Positions 1 through 6,499 of a stretch of 10,468 nucleotides of DNA are shown piece by piece. The position numbers and the translations under genes are program-made. The notes under the pieces were generated by a model. It searched no databases. It was not told the DNA's origin and saw only the letters and a list, made by a program, of their open reading frames with translations. Position 1 is the stretch's first letter. Every line of letters starts with the position of its first letter. Source of the stretch: an uncultured Clostridia bacterium (GTDB lineage: Bacteria; Bacillota; Clostridia; Christensenellales; Borkfalkiaceae); NCBI GenBank assembly GCA_947629725.1, contig CANREU010000045.1, forward strand, positions 1 through 10,468, read 5' to 3'.

Positions 1-1
1 T

Positions 2-1324
2 GAGATCGTGCGGCGGCTGTGCGACCCCGCCCTCCGCGGGATGAGCATGGGCGTCGTCACCTTTTCGGAGGCGCAGCGGGAGGAGATCGAGAGGCAGCTT
101 TCCCGCAAAATTGCCAAATGGGGTCTGGAAAATGCGGCTTACGGGGGAGAGGAGCCCGTCTTTGTCAAGAATCTCGAGAGTGTGCAGGGGGACGAGCGCG
201 ACTGTATTCTTTTCTCCGTGTGCTACGGCGCGGGGAAGGACGGAAAGCTCTCTTTGAACTTCGGGCCGCTCAACCGCGCGGGCGGCGCGCGGCGGCTCAA
301 TGTGGCGATCACCCGCGCGAGGGAGGAGACCCTCGTCTTCACGGGGCTCTCCGCGGGGCAGATCGATTGCAACAGGACCTCCTCGGAGGGGGTCGCGGCG
401 CTCGCAAAGTTTCTCGGGTATGCGGAGCGGGGGGTCCTTCCCCTTCCCTTCGGGGGCGAAAAGGAGAGCGCGGGCGGGTATCTTGCGCGGGAGCTCGGGC
501 GGTACGGCTACCGCTGCGTGTGCGGCGGGGAGGGCTTGCCCGACGTGGCGGTGTGCGACCCCCGCGGGAGGGGGTACCTCTGCGGCGTGCTCTTCGGCGA
601 CGGCGGGGAGACCTTGCGCGACCGCGCCCTCCGCTTCTCCCTCTTAAAGCGGGCGGGCTGGGAGCTTCTCACCGCAGAGAGCCTCCCGCTCTGCCTCAAC
701 CCCGCGCGGGAGATCGCACGGATAAGAGAGCGGCTCGATCGTCTCTGCGGGGGAGGGCGGGAGCCCGTCCGCTATGCCCGCGCCTACCGCGCCGTGCCCG
801 CCACCGCACAGGAGACGCCCGCCTTCATCACGGGAGGGGAGCACGACGGCGAGCTCCGCGCCCGCATCCGAGAGATCGTCTCAACGGAGGAGCCCGTCTC
901 TCGCGCCTTCTTGAAGAAGAGGGTGCTCGCCACTTTCGGCATCCCCGCGGGCAACGCGCGGGCGGAGAGGAGGCTCGACGAGCTCATCGCGGGCTGTTTT
1001 CTCCGCTCGGTGCGGGCGGTTGGCACGGAGTATTTTTACAGGCGCCGTTCCTCCCTTTCGGAGGGGTTCCGCACCGAGGAGGGAGCGCCGCCGCGGCGGG
1101 AGGGGGAGGACTTCACCGTCTTCGAGATGGTCTCCCTTTTGAAGGGCGTTCTCGAGGAGCGGGCGCCTCTACGGGAAGAGGAGATCCCCGCCGTCGTGCG
1201 GGGCGTGTACCCCTCCGCCTCCCGCGGGGAGCGCTTTTTGGGGTTTTTGAAGGACTGCGTCTCCTACGGGGAGGAGAGGGGAGTGTTCACCCGCTCCGCC
1301 TCCGATCTCATCTCTCTCGCCTGA
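2..1324 (+). CDS. C-terminal part of a large SF1 helicase (DUF4011/DUF3320-type), 5' end outside window
   Basis: Only the last 440 codons are present; the reading frame is open to the left edge, so the true start lies upstream. SF1 motif V (VQGDERD, bases 182-202) and motif VI (RRLNVAITRAR, 290-322, with the arginine finger) show the second RecA-like domain of a superfamily 1 DNA/RNA helicase of the UPF1/DNA2-like group. A region at 479-742 (tyrosine-rich start, PDVAV at 539-553, then a glycine/aspartate turn, RDR and RAGWELL) resembles the restriction-endonuclease-like (MTES_1575-type) domain that follows the helicase in this family. A winged-helix-like DUF3320 segment follows (854-1042), and a final short helical module (1106-1321) ends the protein. 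Family members are multi-domain NTPases of about 1,500 or more residues, suspected in nucleic-acid processing or defence; the actual role is unknown. It ends 49 bases before holA with no terminator seen. Confidence 0.85.
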   Translation, partial: EIVRRLCDPALRGMSMGVVTFSEAQREEIERQLSRKIAKWGLENAAYGGEEPVFVKNLESVQGDERDCILFSVCYGAGKDGKLSLNFGPLNRAGGARRLNVAITRAREETLVFTGLSAGQIDCNRTSSEGVAALAKFLGYAERGVLPLPFGGEKESAGGYLARELGRYGYRCVCGGEGLPDVAVCDPRGRGYLCGVLFGDGGETLRDRALRFSLLKRAGWELLTAESLPLCLNPAREIARIRERLDRLCGGGREPVRYARAYRAVPATAQETPAFITGGEHDGELRARIREIVSTEEPVSRAFLKKRVLATFGIPAGNARAERRLDELIAGCFLRSVRAVGTEYFYRRRSSLSEGFRTEEGAPPRREGEDFTVFEMVSLLKGVLEERAPLREEEIPAVVRGVYPSASRGERFLGFLKDCVSYGEERGVFTRSASDLISLA

Positions 1325-1338
1325 TTGCCCGTTTGCGC

Positions 1339-1367
1339 TTGCCTTTCCCCGCGCTTTGTGGTATAAT
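1339..1367 (+). promoter_or_regulatory. holA promoter, extended -10
   Basis: TTGCCT (1339-1344) and TATAAT (1362-1367) are separated by exactly 17 bases, and TG at 1359-1360 gives the extended -10 form TGGTATAAT. Seven bases past the -10 box lies base 1374, the A of the holA ATG. No purine-rich ribosome binding site lies between the -10 box and the start codon. Confidence 0.75.
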
Positions 1368-1373
1368 CGCGGT

Positions 1374-2351
1374 ATGAAGTTCGCACAGCTTGCAAAAAGT
1401 CTCAAAGAGGGGCTCGCCCCCGTCTACCTCATCGAGGGGGACGACGCCTTTTTCCGCGACCGCGCGGTGGAGAGTCTTCGCGCCGCCTGCGCCCTCTCCA
1501 ACCCCTCCCTCAACGAGCTCCGCACGGACGGGGAGGCCCTGAAGGGGGACAAGCTCCTCTCCTTCCGCGACGATCTCTACACCCTTCCCTTCTTCGACGA
1601 AAGGCGCTTCGTGCGGGTGCACGAGTTCTACCCGACGGAGAAGGAGTGGGAGCCCCTTTCCGCCTACTGCGAAAAGCCCTCCCAAACGACGGTGCTCGCC
1701 ATCGTCAACCGCGGAAAGAAGGGGGGCGCCGACCTCAAAAAGAAGAAGGGGGTCGTCTTTGTGGACTGCTCCCGCGAAGAGGAGGAGACCCTCTGCCGCT
1801 GGGTGTCCGGGCTCGTGCGGCACAACGGGATGGAGATCGACGGCGACGCCGCGCCCCTCCTCGTGCGCTACTGCGTGCGGGACTGCGCGCGCATGAAGCA
1901 GGAGGCGGAAAAATTCCGTCTCATCCTCGGCGAAGGGGGGAGGATCGCCAAAAAGGACGTGGAGGAGTACGTCGCGGAGGACGCGGAGTATAAGATCTAC
2001 GAGCTCACGCAGGCGGCGTCCCGCAGAAATTTCGGGCGGTTTTCGGAGATCCTCGCCGATCTCACCGGGAAGGGGTACGACGAGATCGCCGCGCTCTCCT
2101 CCCTTGCCGCCCACTTCCGCACCCTCGCGGAGGTCTCCTCTTCCCCGCTTTCGGACGGGGAGCTCGCGGCGGTGCTCTCGGTGAAGCCCTACTCCGTGCA
2201 GAAGAACAGGGAGACGGCGGCGCGTCTCGGGAGGGAGAAAGTGAAGGAGTACTACATGCGGCTCTACGAGCTCTCCTGCGGCGCGAAGCGGGGCGCCTAC
2301 CAAAAAACGGGCGCACTTTCCGCCGCCATCGCAAAAATATTCTTCGGATAA
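1374..2351 (+). CDS. holA: DNA polymerase III subunit delta
   Basis: This 325-residue protein is the delta subunit of the clamp loader, which opens the beta sliding clamp ring during replication and works with delta' and the tau/gamma subunits. Family signs are the N-terminal PVYLIEGDDAFFRDRAV segment (residues 16-32), the LPFFDERRFVRV strand (about 71-82), a nucleotide-binding fold without a usable Walker A loop (normal for delta), and the helical C-terminal collar domain (about 200-325). The length is usual for the family. The ATG at 1374 is chosen over an in-frame TTG at 1356 because the codons between them would overlap the -10 box and add a non-conserved MWYNRG. There is no Shine-Dalgarno before this ATG, and the predicted transcription start coincides with it. 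The gene ends 11 bases before the -35 box of the next promoter. Confidence 0.93.
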   Translation: MKFAQLAKSLKEGLAPVYLIEGDDAFFRDRAVESLRAACALSNPSLNELRTDGEALKGDKLLSFRDDLYTLPFFDERRFVRVHEFYPTEKEWEPLSAYCEKPSQTTVLAIVNRGKKGGADLKKKKGVVFVDCSREEEETLCRWVSGLVRHNGMEIDGDAAPLLVRYCVRDCARMKQEAEKFRLILGEGGRIAKKDVEEYVAEDAEYKIYELTQAASRRNFGRFSEILADLTGKGYDEIAALSSLAAHFRTLAEVSSSPLSDGELAAVLSVKPYSVQKNRETAARLGREKVKEYYMRLYELSCGAKRGAYQKTGALSAAIAKIFFG

Positions 2352-2362
2352 CCCAAAAGGCT

Positions 2363-2391
2363 TTGCTTTTTTCCGCATAAAACGCTATAAT
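2363..2391 (+). promoter_or_regulatory. Promoter of the cdaA-lysC operon
   Basis: TTGCTT (2363-2368) and a perfect TATAAT (2386-2391) are spaced by 17 bases. Transcription should start near 2398, giving a leader of about 37 bases with a strong AAGGAAGGAG ribosome site at 2419-2428, six bases before the ATG. The same TTGCTT/17/TATAAT arrangement recurs on the other strand at 10220-10192. Confidence 0.75.
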
Positions 2392-2434
2392 GATAGTGTA
2401 TAGCGTAACAGTATTACTAAGGAAGGAGTGCGCA

Positions 2435-3286
2435 ATGAATCTCAATGCGGCAGGTCTGCGCGGAGCGGGCGACGTATGGCAGGGGATCAAGGACGTTTTT
2501 CTCAAATTCGAGTGGCCGTTCGCCGTCGAGGCCGTCCTCCTGTTTTTCGTCTTCTATTTCGTGTTCAAGATCCTCGCGGACAACAACGCGAAGAAGCTCA
2601 TCCCCGTCTATCTCTTTTTCGTGGCGGGGATGGGGGCGGTCACCCTCTTTTCCGAGCGGCTGGGCGCCTCGGTGTTCCTGCTCTTCCTCATGGTCTTCTC
2701 CCTCTTCTTTCTCCTCCTCTTCAGCACGGAGATCAAGCGCTCCGTGTGGAAGACGAACCCCCGCACGCCGTCGGCGGCGGGCGCGGCAAAGCAGGAGAAC
2801 AGGATGGGCATGGCGCGCGCGGAGGAGAACATCGCGGGCATCGTGAAGGCGGTGCAGAGCCTCTCGAAGGCGAACGTGGGCGCCCTCATCGTCCTCTCCA
2901 ACGGCAATCTCCCGAAGGAGATCCTCGATAGCGGCGTGCGGCTCAACGCGAACATCTCCAGCCAGCTCATCGAGGGCATCTTCATCCCGAAGGCGCCCTT
3001 GCACGACGGCGCGATGATCGTCTCGGGGGATAAGATCGAGGCGGCGGGGTGTTTCCTTCCCCTCACCCAAAAGGATTTCCCCAAAGACTACGGCACCCGC
3101 CATCGCGCGGGGATCGGGGTCACGGAGGCGGCGGACGTCTCCACCATCATCGTCTCCGAGGAGACGGGGATCGTCTCCGTCGTCAAGAGAGGGGAGATCA
3201 CCCGCTATGTGGACTCGGAGAACCTCAAGCGGTTTTTGAGAGACTACTACTGGAAAGAGATCAACGGGGAGGGTAAAACGAGATGA
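2435..3286 (+). CDS. cdaA: Membrane diadenylate cyclase CdaA (c-di-AMP synthase)
   Basis: This 283-residue enzyme joins two ATP molecules into cyclic di-AMP, the second messenger that controls potassium and osmolyte transport and cell-wall homeostasis in Firmicutes. Three hydrophobic helices (about residues 28-47, 56-73 and 78-97) anchor it in the membrane. They are followed by a linker (100-130) and a cytoplasmic DisA_N cyclase domain (about 131-272). The catalytic signatures are intact: PLHDGA with DGA at 191-193, and GTRHRAG at 220-226 (RHR at 222-224). VSEETG at 240-245 is also typical. An upstream in-frame ATG at 2390 would start inside the -10 box, so the ATG at 2435 with its strong ribosome site is used. 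The stop overlaps the ATG of the next gene (ATGA, 3283-3286). In most Firmicutes cdaA is followed by cdaR and glmM; here the next genes are a 35-codon CdaR-like peptide, DUF1015 and aspartokinase. Confidence 0.96.
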   Translation: MNLNAAGLRGAGDVWQGIKDVFLKFEWPFAVEAVLLFFVFYFVFKILADNNAKKLIPVYLFFVAGMGAVTLFSERLGASVFLLFLMVFSLFFLLLFSTEIKRSVWKTNPRTPSAAGAAKQENRMGMARAEENIAGIVKAVQSLSKANVGALIVLSNGNLPKEILDSGVRLNANISSQLIEGIFIPKAPLHDGAMIVSGDKIEAAGCFLPLTQKDFPKDYGTRHRAGIGVTEAADVSTIIVSEETGIVSVVKRGEITRYVDSENLKRFLRDYYWKEINGEGKTR

Positions 3287-3390
3287 AATTTTTGAATCTA
3301 TTGAAGAACATCTTTCTTCGACACATCCCCTTAAAGCTCCTTGCGCTCGTGCTCGCCGTCGCGGCGGCGATCGTCATTCACGCCGTATGA
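3283..3390 (+). CDS. 35-residue membrane microprotein resembling the first helix of CdaR
   Basis: The peptide begins MKFLNLLKNIFLRHIPLKLL (residues 1-20), a basic amphipathic stretch, and continues as an uninterrupted hydrophobic helix to residue 35 (about 19-35), where it stops. The lysine-rich lead followed by PLKLLALVLA matches the opening of YbbR/CdaR proteins, which use such an N-terminal helix to contact CdaA and carry four YbbR domains outside the cell; no YbbR domain is present here. GGGGAGGG at 3266-3273, inside the end of cdaA, can serve as ribosome site with 9 bases of spacing. Its ATG overlaps the cdaA stop and its TGA overlaps the ATG of the DUF1015 gene, each as ATGA. The downstream gene has no ribosome site of its own, so translation through this small frame is probably needed. 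A role as a regulator or stabiliser of CdaA is inferred from position and helix similarity only. Confidence 0.7.
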   Translation: MKFLNLLKNIFLRHIPLKLLALVLAVAAAIVIHAV

Positions 3391-4547
3391 AGAGTTGTCT
3401 GCGCATTCCGCGCGTCTTGCTTCCCGAAAAGGGATTTGAAAATTGGGCGGTCGTTTCGGGCGATCGCTTTTCTACGGACACGGCATTTTGGGAGAAACTG
3501 AACTCGCAGGTCGGGCTCGAGCCCTCTCTTCTCTCCGCGATCCTCCCCGAGGCGCTCTACCCCGAAGTGGGGGAGGAGGACGTCGAACGCGTCCGCGAGA
3601 GCATGTACGGCGCCCTTGAGGACGGCACGGCGGATAAACTCAACCGCGGGTTCATCTTTGTCCGCCGCTCGACCTCTTCGGGGATGCGGCGGGGGATCGT
3701 CGCCGCCGTCGACCTCGAGCATTACACGGAGGGGAGGGGGGAGAGCTCTCCCGTCCGCCCCTCGGAGGAGCTCTGCTCCGCCCGCGTCGCCCGCCTTGCC
3801 GCCCTGCGCCGCGGCGCACCCCTCGAATTTCCGAACACCGTGCTCTTCTACCGCGAAAAGCACGCGAAACTCATCCGCGCCCTCGAAAACGAGAACCTCG
3901 AAAAGCTCTACGACTTCGAGCTCATGGGGGGCGGCGGCAAGATCGAAGGCTACTACATCCCCGAGGAGATCTCGGAGGAGGTCATCCACATGCTCCGCTC
4001 GCGCGCCGAGCCCTGCTTTGCCGTCGCGGACGGCGGGGAGGCGCTCTCGGCGGCGAAGGTCTGCTGGGAGGAACTGAAGCCCTCCCTCAAAGAGGAGGAG
4101 CGGCGCAACCATCCCGCCCGCTTCGCCCTCGCGGAACTTGTCGACCTCTATGAGGAGGGGGTCGTCCTTCGTCCCGCGCACAGGGTGCTCTCGGAGATCG
4201 ATGCGGAGGCGTTCTGCTCCTTCTTTGCGGGGAACATGCCCTGCAAACGGCAGAGGACGGTGCTCTATCCCACCGCCTCCGATCCCGTCGCCGCGATCGG
4301 AAAGACGGACGAACTCATCGCGCGCTTCCTTGCGGCAAACGGCGGGAAGGTGCGCTATACGGGCGGGGACGTCTCCGCCGCGGCGGCGGAGGAGGACTGC
4401 GCCGCCGTCGTCTTGAAGACGGTCGAAAAGGAGGATCTCTTCTCCGCGCTCAAGGGCGGGAAACTCCTTCCCCGCCACACGTTCACCCTCGGCGGGGAGA
4501 AGGACGGGCGCTACTGCTTGGAGGGCAAGGAGATCTCGTATGATTAA
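3387..4547 (+). CDS. DUF1015 family protein
   Basis: This 386-residue cytoplasmic protein matches the clostridial form of DUF1015. Recognisable segments are an N-terminal LLPEKGFENWAVVSGDRFST block (11-30), the LYDFELMGGGGKIEGYYIP core (174-192), NHPARFALAELVDLY followed by PAHRVL (241-268), and a C-terminal LPRHTFTLGG block (361-370). The biochemical function is not established. In several Clostridia the gene sits beside serine biosynthesis genes, and its signature loop recalls the DGHHR-type motif of ParB/Srx-like proteins. At that signature (clostridial form GDGNHSLATAK) this protein reads ADGGEALSAAK (214-224), so the conserved asparagine-histidine pair is missing. The ATG overlaps the microprotein stop (ATGA) and has no Shine-Dalgarno, which points to coupled re-initiation. 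The end overlaps the aspartokinase start by 8 bases. Confidence 0.88.
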   Translation: MKSCLRIPRVLLPEKGFENWAVVSGDRFSTDTAFWEKLNSQVGLEPSLLSAILPEALYPEVGEEDVERVRESMYGALEDGTADKLNRGFIFVRRSTSSGMRRGIVAAVDLEHYTEGRGESSPVRPSEELCSARVARLAALRRGAPLEFPNTVLFYREKHAKLIRALENENLEKLYDFELMGGGGKIEGYYIPEEISEEVIHMLRSRAEPCFAVADGGEALSAAKVCWEELKPSLKEEERRNHPARFALAELVDLYEEGVVLRPAHRVLSEIDAEAFCSFFAGNMPCKRQRTVLYPTASDPVAAIGKTDELIARFLAANGGKVRYTGGDVSAAAAEEDCAAVVLKTVEKEDLFSALKGGKLLPRHTFTLGGEKDGRYCLEGKEISYD

Positions 4548-5862
4548 GGTCTGCAAATTCGGAGGCACCTCGATGGCCGACGGGACGACCGTCCGCCGCG
4601 TCGCCGCCATCCTCGAAAGCGATCCCGAAAGGAAGTACGTCGTCGTCTCCGCCCCCGGGAAGAGGTACGGCGCGGACGTGAAGGTGACCGACCTCCTCTA
4701 TGAGACGCACGCCGAAGTGGCGGAAACGGGCAAGTGCGGCCCTTCCTATATGAAAGTGTGCGAGCGCTTCGAGAGCGTGGCGCGCGAACTCGGCTTGCCC
4801 TCGCCTGCAGAGCTCCTCGCGGAGACGGGGCGGGAGATCGAGAGGGAGAAGAGCGCCGATTTCACCGCCTCCCGCGGGGAATATCTCTGCGCGCGGCTCG
4901 TCTCCGGGTTCCTCGGCGTGCCCTTTGTCGACGCGCGCGACGTCGTAAAATTCACCCCCGACGGCAAGCTCGACGGCCCCCGCACCTTCGCCCTCACCGC
5001 CGCTGCGCTCGCGGGCAAAGAGCGCGCCGTCCTCCCCGGGTTCTACGGCGAGGGGGCGGACGGAAAGGTGAAGACCTTTTCGCGGGGCGGGAGCGACATC
5101 TCGGGCGCCATCCTCGCACGGGCGGTCGGCGCCGACCTCTATGAGAATTGGACGGACGTGAGCGGCTTTCTCGCCGCAGATCCCCGCGTCGTCGCAAGCC
5201 CCGCACCCATCGAAATGCTCTCCTACAGGGAACTCCGCGAGCTCTCCTACATGGGGGCGGACGTGCTGCACAGCGAGTCCATCTTCCCCGTGCGCGAGGC
5301 GGAGATCCCCGTTCGCATCAAGAATACTTTCCGCCCCGGCGACGAGGGCACCCTCATCGTCCCCGTCTCCCGCTACCGCTACACGGGCAGGGCGGTCACG
5401 GGCATCGCAGGCAAGAAGAATTTCACCGTCATCCTCCTCGAAAAGGCGCTCATGAACGCCGAGATCGGCTTTACATACCGCGTCCTCGAGGTGCTCTACC
5501 GCCACAACATCTCCTTCGAGCACATCCCTTCGGGGATCGACACCATGTCTTTTGTCATCGACAGCGAGGCGATCGGCGGCGTTCTCGACGAGGTCTGCGC
5601 CGAGATCCGTGCGGCGGCGCGCCCCGACTCCATGCGGGTGTTCAACGACATCGCCCTCATCGCGGTCGTGGGGCACGGCATGAGCAGGACGATCGGTATT
5701 TCCGCCCGCCTGTTCGACGCCATCGCCCGCGCGGGCGTGAACGTGCGCATGATCGATCAGGGTTCCTCGGAGATCGACATCATCGTCGGCGTGGAGAACG
5801 CCCAATACGAGCGGACCATCCGCGCCGTCTACGAAGAATTTTTCGACAAGACAGACGACTGA
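4540..5862 (+). CDS. Aspartate kinase with two ACT domains
   Basis: Aspartokinase phosphorylates L-aspartate, the first step towards lysine, diaminopimelate (needed for peptidoglycan), threonine and methionine. The 440-residue protein has the amino-acid-kinase fold with KFGGTS at residues 6-11, a DFTASRGEYLCA segment (107-118), SRGGSDISGA (181-190) and YENWTDVSGF (201-210), all diagnostic of the family. Two C-terminal ACT domains (about 296-360 and 372-432) should bind an allosteric end product; which amino acid cannot be read from the sequence. The length fits the monofunctional lysC/thrA-like class, with no homoserine dehydrogenase fusion. AAGGAG at 4527-4532, seven bases before the ATG and inside the DUF1015 frame, supports the start. 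It is the last gene of the cdaA operon and is followed at once by a terminator. No lysine riboswitch or T-box precedes it. Confidence 0.95.
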   Translation: MIKVCKFGGTSMADGTTVRRVAAILESDPERKYVVVSAPGKRYGADVKVTDLLYETHAEVAETGKCGPSYMKVCERFESVARELGLPSPAELLAETGREIEREKSADFTASRGEYLCARLVSGFLGVPFVDARDVVKFTPDGKLDGPRTFALTAAALAGKERAVLPGFYGEGADGKVKTFSRGGSDISGAILARAVGADLYENWTDVSGFLAADPRVVASPAPIEMLSYRELRELSYMGADVLHSESIFPVREAEIPVRIKNTFRPGDEGTLIVPVSRYRYTGRAVTGIAGKKNFTVILLEKALMNAEIGFTYRVLEVLYRHNISFEHIPSGIDTMSFVIDSEAIGGVLDEVCAEIRAAARPDSMRVFNDIALIAVVGHGMSRTIGISARLFDAIARAGVNVRMIDQGSSEIDIIVGVENAQYERTIRAVYEEFFDKTDD

Positions 5863-5869
5863 AAAAAGC

Positions 5870-5897
5870 AAAAACCGACCAATTGGGTCGGTTTTTT
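5870..5897 (+). terminator. Intrinsic terminator after aspartokinase, probably bidirectional
   Basis: CCGACC (5875-5880) pairs with GGTCGG (5886-5891) around a five-base loop, extended by A/T pairs from AAAAA (5870-5874). A six-T run (5892-5897) follows on the plus strand. On the minus strand the same hairpin is followed by TTTTT-GC-TTTTTT, so it can also stop read-through from the convergent ribosomal-protein operon. Confidence 0.9.
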
Positions 5898-5906
5898 CGG
5901 TTGTGT

Positions 5907-5977
5907 CCTACCCCCCTCCGTGGGAGGGAGGTAGGGGGTGGGACGGCGAGACCTGCCCCCTTTGAAGGGGGCGGGGT
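5907..5977. repeat. Pair of G/C-rich hairpins between convergent operons
   Basis: The first hairpin (5907-5935) pairs CCTACC..CCCTCC with GGAGGG..GGTAGG, twelve pairs with one mismatch around a GTG loop. The second (5951-5977) pairs GCCCCCTT with AAGGGGGC and extends outward through C/G and G-T pairs. No open frame here looks coding. Similar C-run/G-run hairpins recur at 10045-10112, which suggests a dispersed intergenic repeat and not a functional gene. Confidence 0.6.
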
Positions 5978-6009
5978 AGGGGTGGGGGTTGCCCATGTAT
6001 TACAGCGAA

Positions 6010-6063
6010 CCCCCTCAATCACTTCGTGACAGCTCTCCCAAACGGTGGAGCCGAGAAGGGGGG
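6010..6063. repeat. Dispersed palindromic repeat with two inner hairpins
   Basis: An outer arm CCCCCTC (6010-6016) faces GAGAAGGGGGG (6053-6063). Inside lie TCAC-TTC-GTGA (6019-6029) and GCTC...GAGC (6032-6035 with 6048-6051). This folds as a three-armed structure. It resembles a short repeat I recall as common in gut Clostridia genomes (C-run, CACTTCGTGA core, GCTC/GAGC arm, G-run). That similarity is from memory and has not been searched. Confidence 0.55.
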
Positions 6064-6085
6064 AACTTCCTCGCAGAAAAAGCGC

Positions 6086-6113
6086 AACAAAAAAGCCGCC
6101 CGCGGGCGGCTTT
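6086..6113 (-). terminator. Intrinsic terminator of the rpsF-ssb-rpsR operon
   Basis: Bases 6092-6113 form a perfect 22-base palindrome (AAAGCCGCC on one arm, GGCGGCTTT on the other). Read on the minus strand, the arm runs into TTTTTTGTT (6094-6086). It begins nine bases after the rpsR stop codon. The plus-strand side is also T-rich, so some activity in both directions is possible. Confidence 0.9.
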
Positions 6114-6122
6114 CTTCTCGTT

Positions 6123-6464
6123 TTACTCCGCTTTGAAGGGGAGAAGGGCGGCGATCCTCGCGCGCTTGATGGCGACGGCGAGGGCGCGCTGGTGCAGAGC
6201 GCAGGTGCCCGTCATGCGGCGGGGCAGGATCTTGCCCCCTTCGGCGACGAACTTCTTGAGCTTTGCAACGTCCTTATAGTCGATCTCCGACTTCTCCTGG
6301 CAGAACAGGCAGACCTTCTTATAAGCCTTGCCCTTGAAGCCCTTCTTGGGGCGCTCTCTGTCGCCGCGGGGCTCTCTGTCGCCGCGGGGTTCGCGGGCGG
6401 CGGGGGCCTCCTGCACCTCGGTCTTCTCCTCGACGGGGGCGGCGGTCTGTACGGTCTCTTCCAT
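6123..6464 (-). CDS. rpsR: 30S ribosomal protein S18, zinc-binding form with N-terminal extension
   Basis: S18 binds the platform of the 30S subunit as a heterodimer with S6. The conserved core occupies residues about 48-113, with [20 protein letters not shown] and [14 protein letters not shown] followed by [13 protein letters not shown]. Cysteines 52 and 55 (CLFC), cysteine 88 and histidine 91 (TCALH) form the C+ zinc-ribbon version of S18. At 113 residues it is longer than the usual 70-80 because of an acidic, Ala/Glu-rich N-terminal tail (1-20) followed by a PRGDRE tandem repeat (26-37). A GGAGGA site (6476-6471), six bases from the ATG, supports the start at 6464, so the extension should be translated. 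It lies 35 bases after ssb and is the last gene of the operon. Confidence 0.95.
   Translation of the reverse strand: MEETVQTAAPVEEKTEVQEAPAAREPRGDREPRGDRERPKKGFKGKAYKKVCLFCQEKSEIDYKDVAKLKKFVAEGGKILPRRMTGTCALHQRALAVAIKRARIAALLPFKAE
6353..6388. repeat. 18-base perfect tandem duplication inside rpsR
   Basis: GCTCTCTGTCGCCGCGGG occurs twice back to back on the plus strand, at 6353-6370 and 6371-6388. It is in frame and encodes two copies of a PRGDRE-type hexapeptide in the S18 tail. Such a unit could expand or contract by slippage without changing the frame. Confidence 0.9.
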
Positions 6465-6499
6465 GATGGATCCTCCTTAATAATTTGATTTCCGTCCGG

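Noticed and set aside
2354..2376. Possible terminator after holA (AAAAGGC/GCTTTTT with T-run)
   Set aside because: The stem is short, A/T-rich and includes a G-U pair, and it overlaps the -35 box of the cdaA promoter. It is too weak to call.
4400..4540. Lysine riboswitch or T-box before the aspartokinase
   Set aside because: The sequence upstream is the coding end of the DUF1015 gene, with an 8-base overlap and no room for a leader.
1308..5871. Three long antisense open frames on the minus strand (1308-2378, 3378-4610, 4483-5871)
   Set aside because: They mirror confidently identified genes, have low-complexity Arg/Gly/His/Asp-rich products with no family features, and arise because G+C-rich codon use removes stops from the opposite strand.
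5989..6279. Plus-strand open frames of about 96-147 codons near rpsR
   Set aside because: They run through the repeat, the terminator hairpin and the antisense of rpsR, and show no coding features.
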